Shown one piece after another: positions 29,014 through 30,194 of a stretch of DNA of 30,194 nucleotides. The notes beneath the pieces are model-generated. The model made no database searches, had not been told where the DNA came from, and worked only from the letters and a program-made list of their open reading frames with translations. Position numbers and translations under genes: made by a program. Position 1 is the first letter of the stretch. Every line of letters starts with the position of its first letter. Origin of the DNA: JBQCDV01 sp051960855. Its GTDB lineage: Bacteria; Actinomycetota; Actinomycetes; JAJZTN01. The DNA lies in contig JBQCDV010000097.1 in the NCBI GenBank assembly GCA_051960855.1, positions 1 to 30,194 on the forward strand. Reading direction: 5' to 3'.

Positions 29014-30194
29014 TCACGGTGTGACGCGGACGATCGTCAGTCCCGCCAGCGTCGGGACGAGCAGCCGGTCCCCGGTGACGGCTGGCGTGCCGAAGCGGCT
29101 GAGCTGGCCGACGTCGACCGTCTCCCGCTGCTCCCCCGACCTCGCGTCCAGCGCGAGGAGCCGACCCCCTCGGGCATCGGGCACCCAGACCCGGTTGCCC
29201 CCGACCACCGGGGAGCCATTGGCGGCCCCGCCGGCGTGCCAGAGCACGCTCATCCGGCCGTCCGCTCCGACCCTGACGGCGCGCACACCATCCGTGCAGG
29301 GCACGTAGACCGTGTCACCGACGACGGCTGTGCCACCGAAGGACCGGCACAGCTCTCGGCTGGACACCGATCCACCGATGCCGCCGAGGTCGTCCTGCCG
29401 CAGCACGTAGGCTGTGCCGCCCTTGCCGGCGATGAACACCCACCGGTCCCCCACCAGCGCTGGTCCCTGGGAGCCGAGGTCGGCGTCCCGGGCGTTCTCC
29501 TCCGCCCACTGCCGGGGGGAGAACGAGTCCACGCGCTCTGCCCCGTCCAGCGCCAGGACGGAGTCGGAGTAGTCGTAGCCATCCCCCGGACCGGCCTCAC
29601 CGTTGCCAACCGACACGAACATCCGCCCCGCGGCGTTGACCGCAGGACCGGGAGGAGTCCAGATGCCGGCCTCACGGGTCGTCGGGACCGTGAAGGCCAC
29701 CGCACTTCCCGCACCGTCAACGCTCCAGCCCACCACGCGGCCCTTGTAGTCACCGCAGTCCCCCGCAAGTCCGCCGAACGGCACCCACACCCGTCCCTCG
29801 TCGAGCGCCAGCGCGCCGCGCTGCTGCATCGCGCGCCGGTCCACCCCGGGAAGATCCAAGGAACGGCGCCATTTCACCTGGCCGTCCACGAGATCGAGGG
29901 CCACGAGCTCGTGACGGATGGGAGCGTCGAGCTCGGCGGCGACGTAGACAGTCGAGGTGGCTGTGTCGATGACCGGAGTGCCGGTGACGCCCAACGGATC
30001 GATGTTGCCGCAGGGAAGTGCCGACAGCGGGACGGGTGTCCCGAGCTTGGTCCGCCACAGCTGGGTCCCGTCGGGACGCAGGCCGTAGACGGAGTTCGCC
30101 TCGGTCGCGACGACGGCGACGGCGGTTCCACCAGCGGTGGCCACCACCGGCGAGGCGTAGACCTGCCCGTCGAGCCGCACCCGCCGCTCCACGC
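29014..30194 (-). CDS. PQQ-like beta-propeller repeat protein, N-terminus cut off
   Basis: The frame is open to the window edge, so only the C-terminal 393 residues or so are seen. It is built from repeats of about 40-50 residues of the PQQ/WD-like kind (VYGLRPDGTQLWRTKLG, ELVALDLVDGQVKWRRSL, GGRLLALDARSGEQRETVDVG), each with a GTPVI/GSPVV/GTPAV-type strand, giving a propeller. Cysteines occur in PCGNID, GDCGDY, ELCRS and VPCTDG, an even number that could form disulfides in an extracytoplasmic protein; the signal peptide would lie outside the window. No PQQ-dependent dehydrogenase active-site motif was recognised, so this is probably a binding or scaffold propeller. It is the first visible gene of the minus-strand cluster ending at the methyltransferase. 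Confidence 0.8.
   Translation of the reverse strand, partial: VERRVRLDGQVYASPVVATAGGTAVAVVATEANSVYGLRPDGTQLWRTKLGTPVPLSALPCGNIDPLGVTGTPVIDTATSTVYVAAELDAPIRHELVALDLVDGQVKWRRSLDLPGVDRRAMQQRGALALDEGRVWVPFGGLAGDCGDYKGRVVGWSVDGAGSAVAFTVPTTREAGIWTPPGPAVNAAGRMFVSVGNGEAGPGDGYDYSDSVLALDGAERVDSFSPRQWAEENARDADLGSQGPALVGDRWVFIAGKGGTAYVLRQDDLGGIGGSVSSRELCRSFGGTAVVGDTVYVPCTDGVRAVRVGADGRMSVLWHAGGAANGSPVVGGNRVWVPDARGGRLLALDARSGEQRETVDVGQLSRFGTPAVTGDRLLVPTLAGLTIVRVTP

Overview
The window is high-GC DNA (roughly 70 percent by eye) with dense, short-spaced genes, many GTG starts, ATGA/GTGA stop-start overlaps, a WhiB-type iron-sulfur regulator, a PAC2-family protein, a DUF3140 protein and several leaderless-looking promoters (TAnnnT about 6-7 nt before the start codon). 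Together these point to an actinobacterium. An Intrasporangiaceae/Micrococcales-type genome is my best guess, but the genus cannot be fixed from sequence alone. No tRNA, rRNA, CRISPR array, insertion sequence, integrase or prophage gene was seen. This is chromosomal-looking DNA.

Region 1 (1-7570) is a glycerol locus. glpF-glpK-glpD run forward. A second, divergent glycerol kinase paralogue and an IclR/GylR-like regulator run toward them on the minus strand, with only 3 bp between the glpD and glpK2 stop codons. A spermidine-synthase-like protein is divergent from the regulator. Region 2 (7570-9790) holds a strong bidirectional terminator, a cold-shock protein and a DHA2-type drug efflux MFS transporter with an orphan palindromic operator candidate.

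Region 3 (9982-13506) is the most unusual part. A two-domain KaiC-like ATPase keeps both Walker A motifs, both catalytic Glu pairs and the Ser-Thr phosphorylation pair of the cyanobacterial clock protein. It is translationally coupled (ATGA) to an RsbW/anti-sigma-like HATPase, with a DUF3140 gene upstream and an RNase Z-like gene divergent. No kaiA or kaiB is in the window. Region 4 (13530-16489) is a minus-strand operon with a second RsbW-like HATPase, acyl-CoA thioesterase II and a 515-aa protein I cannot name.

Region 5 (16651-19407) runs forward: PAC2 protein, HNH endonuclease, orphan OmpR-type response regulator (leaderless) and a WhiB1-like regulator. Region 6 (19396-23859) runs in reverse. 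App1-type phosphatase, PlsC-type acyltransferase and alpha/beta hydrolase come first. A SatD-like regulator/membrane protein/ankyrin operon then follows, with overlapping stop/start codons, a duplicated operator-like element at its promoter and four tandem 12-bp repeats that each carry a possible start codon.

Region 7 (23883-30194) has a second DHA2-type MFS transporter sharing a 23-bp divergent intergenic region with the App1 gene, then a secreted protein. A long nested hairpin separates these from a reverse cluster: PQQ-like beta-propeller (cut by the window edge), disordered protein, GNAT acetyltransferase, sirtuin and methyltransferase. Functions are inferred from motifs only; no database search was run.
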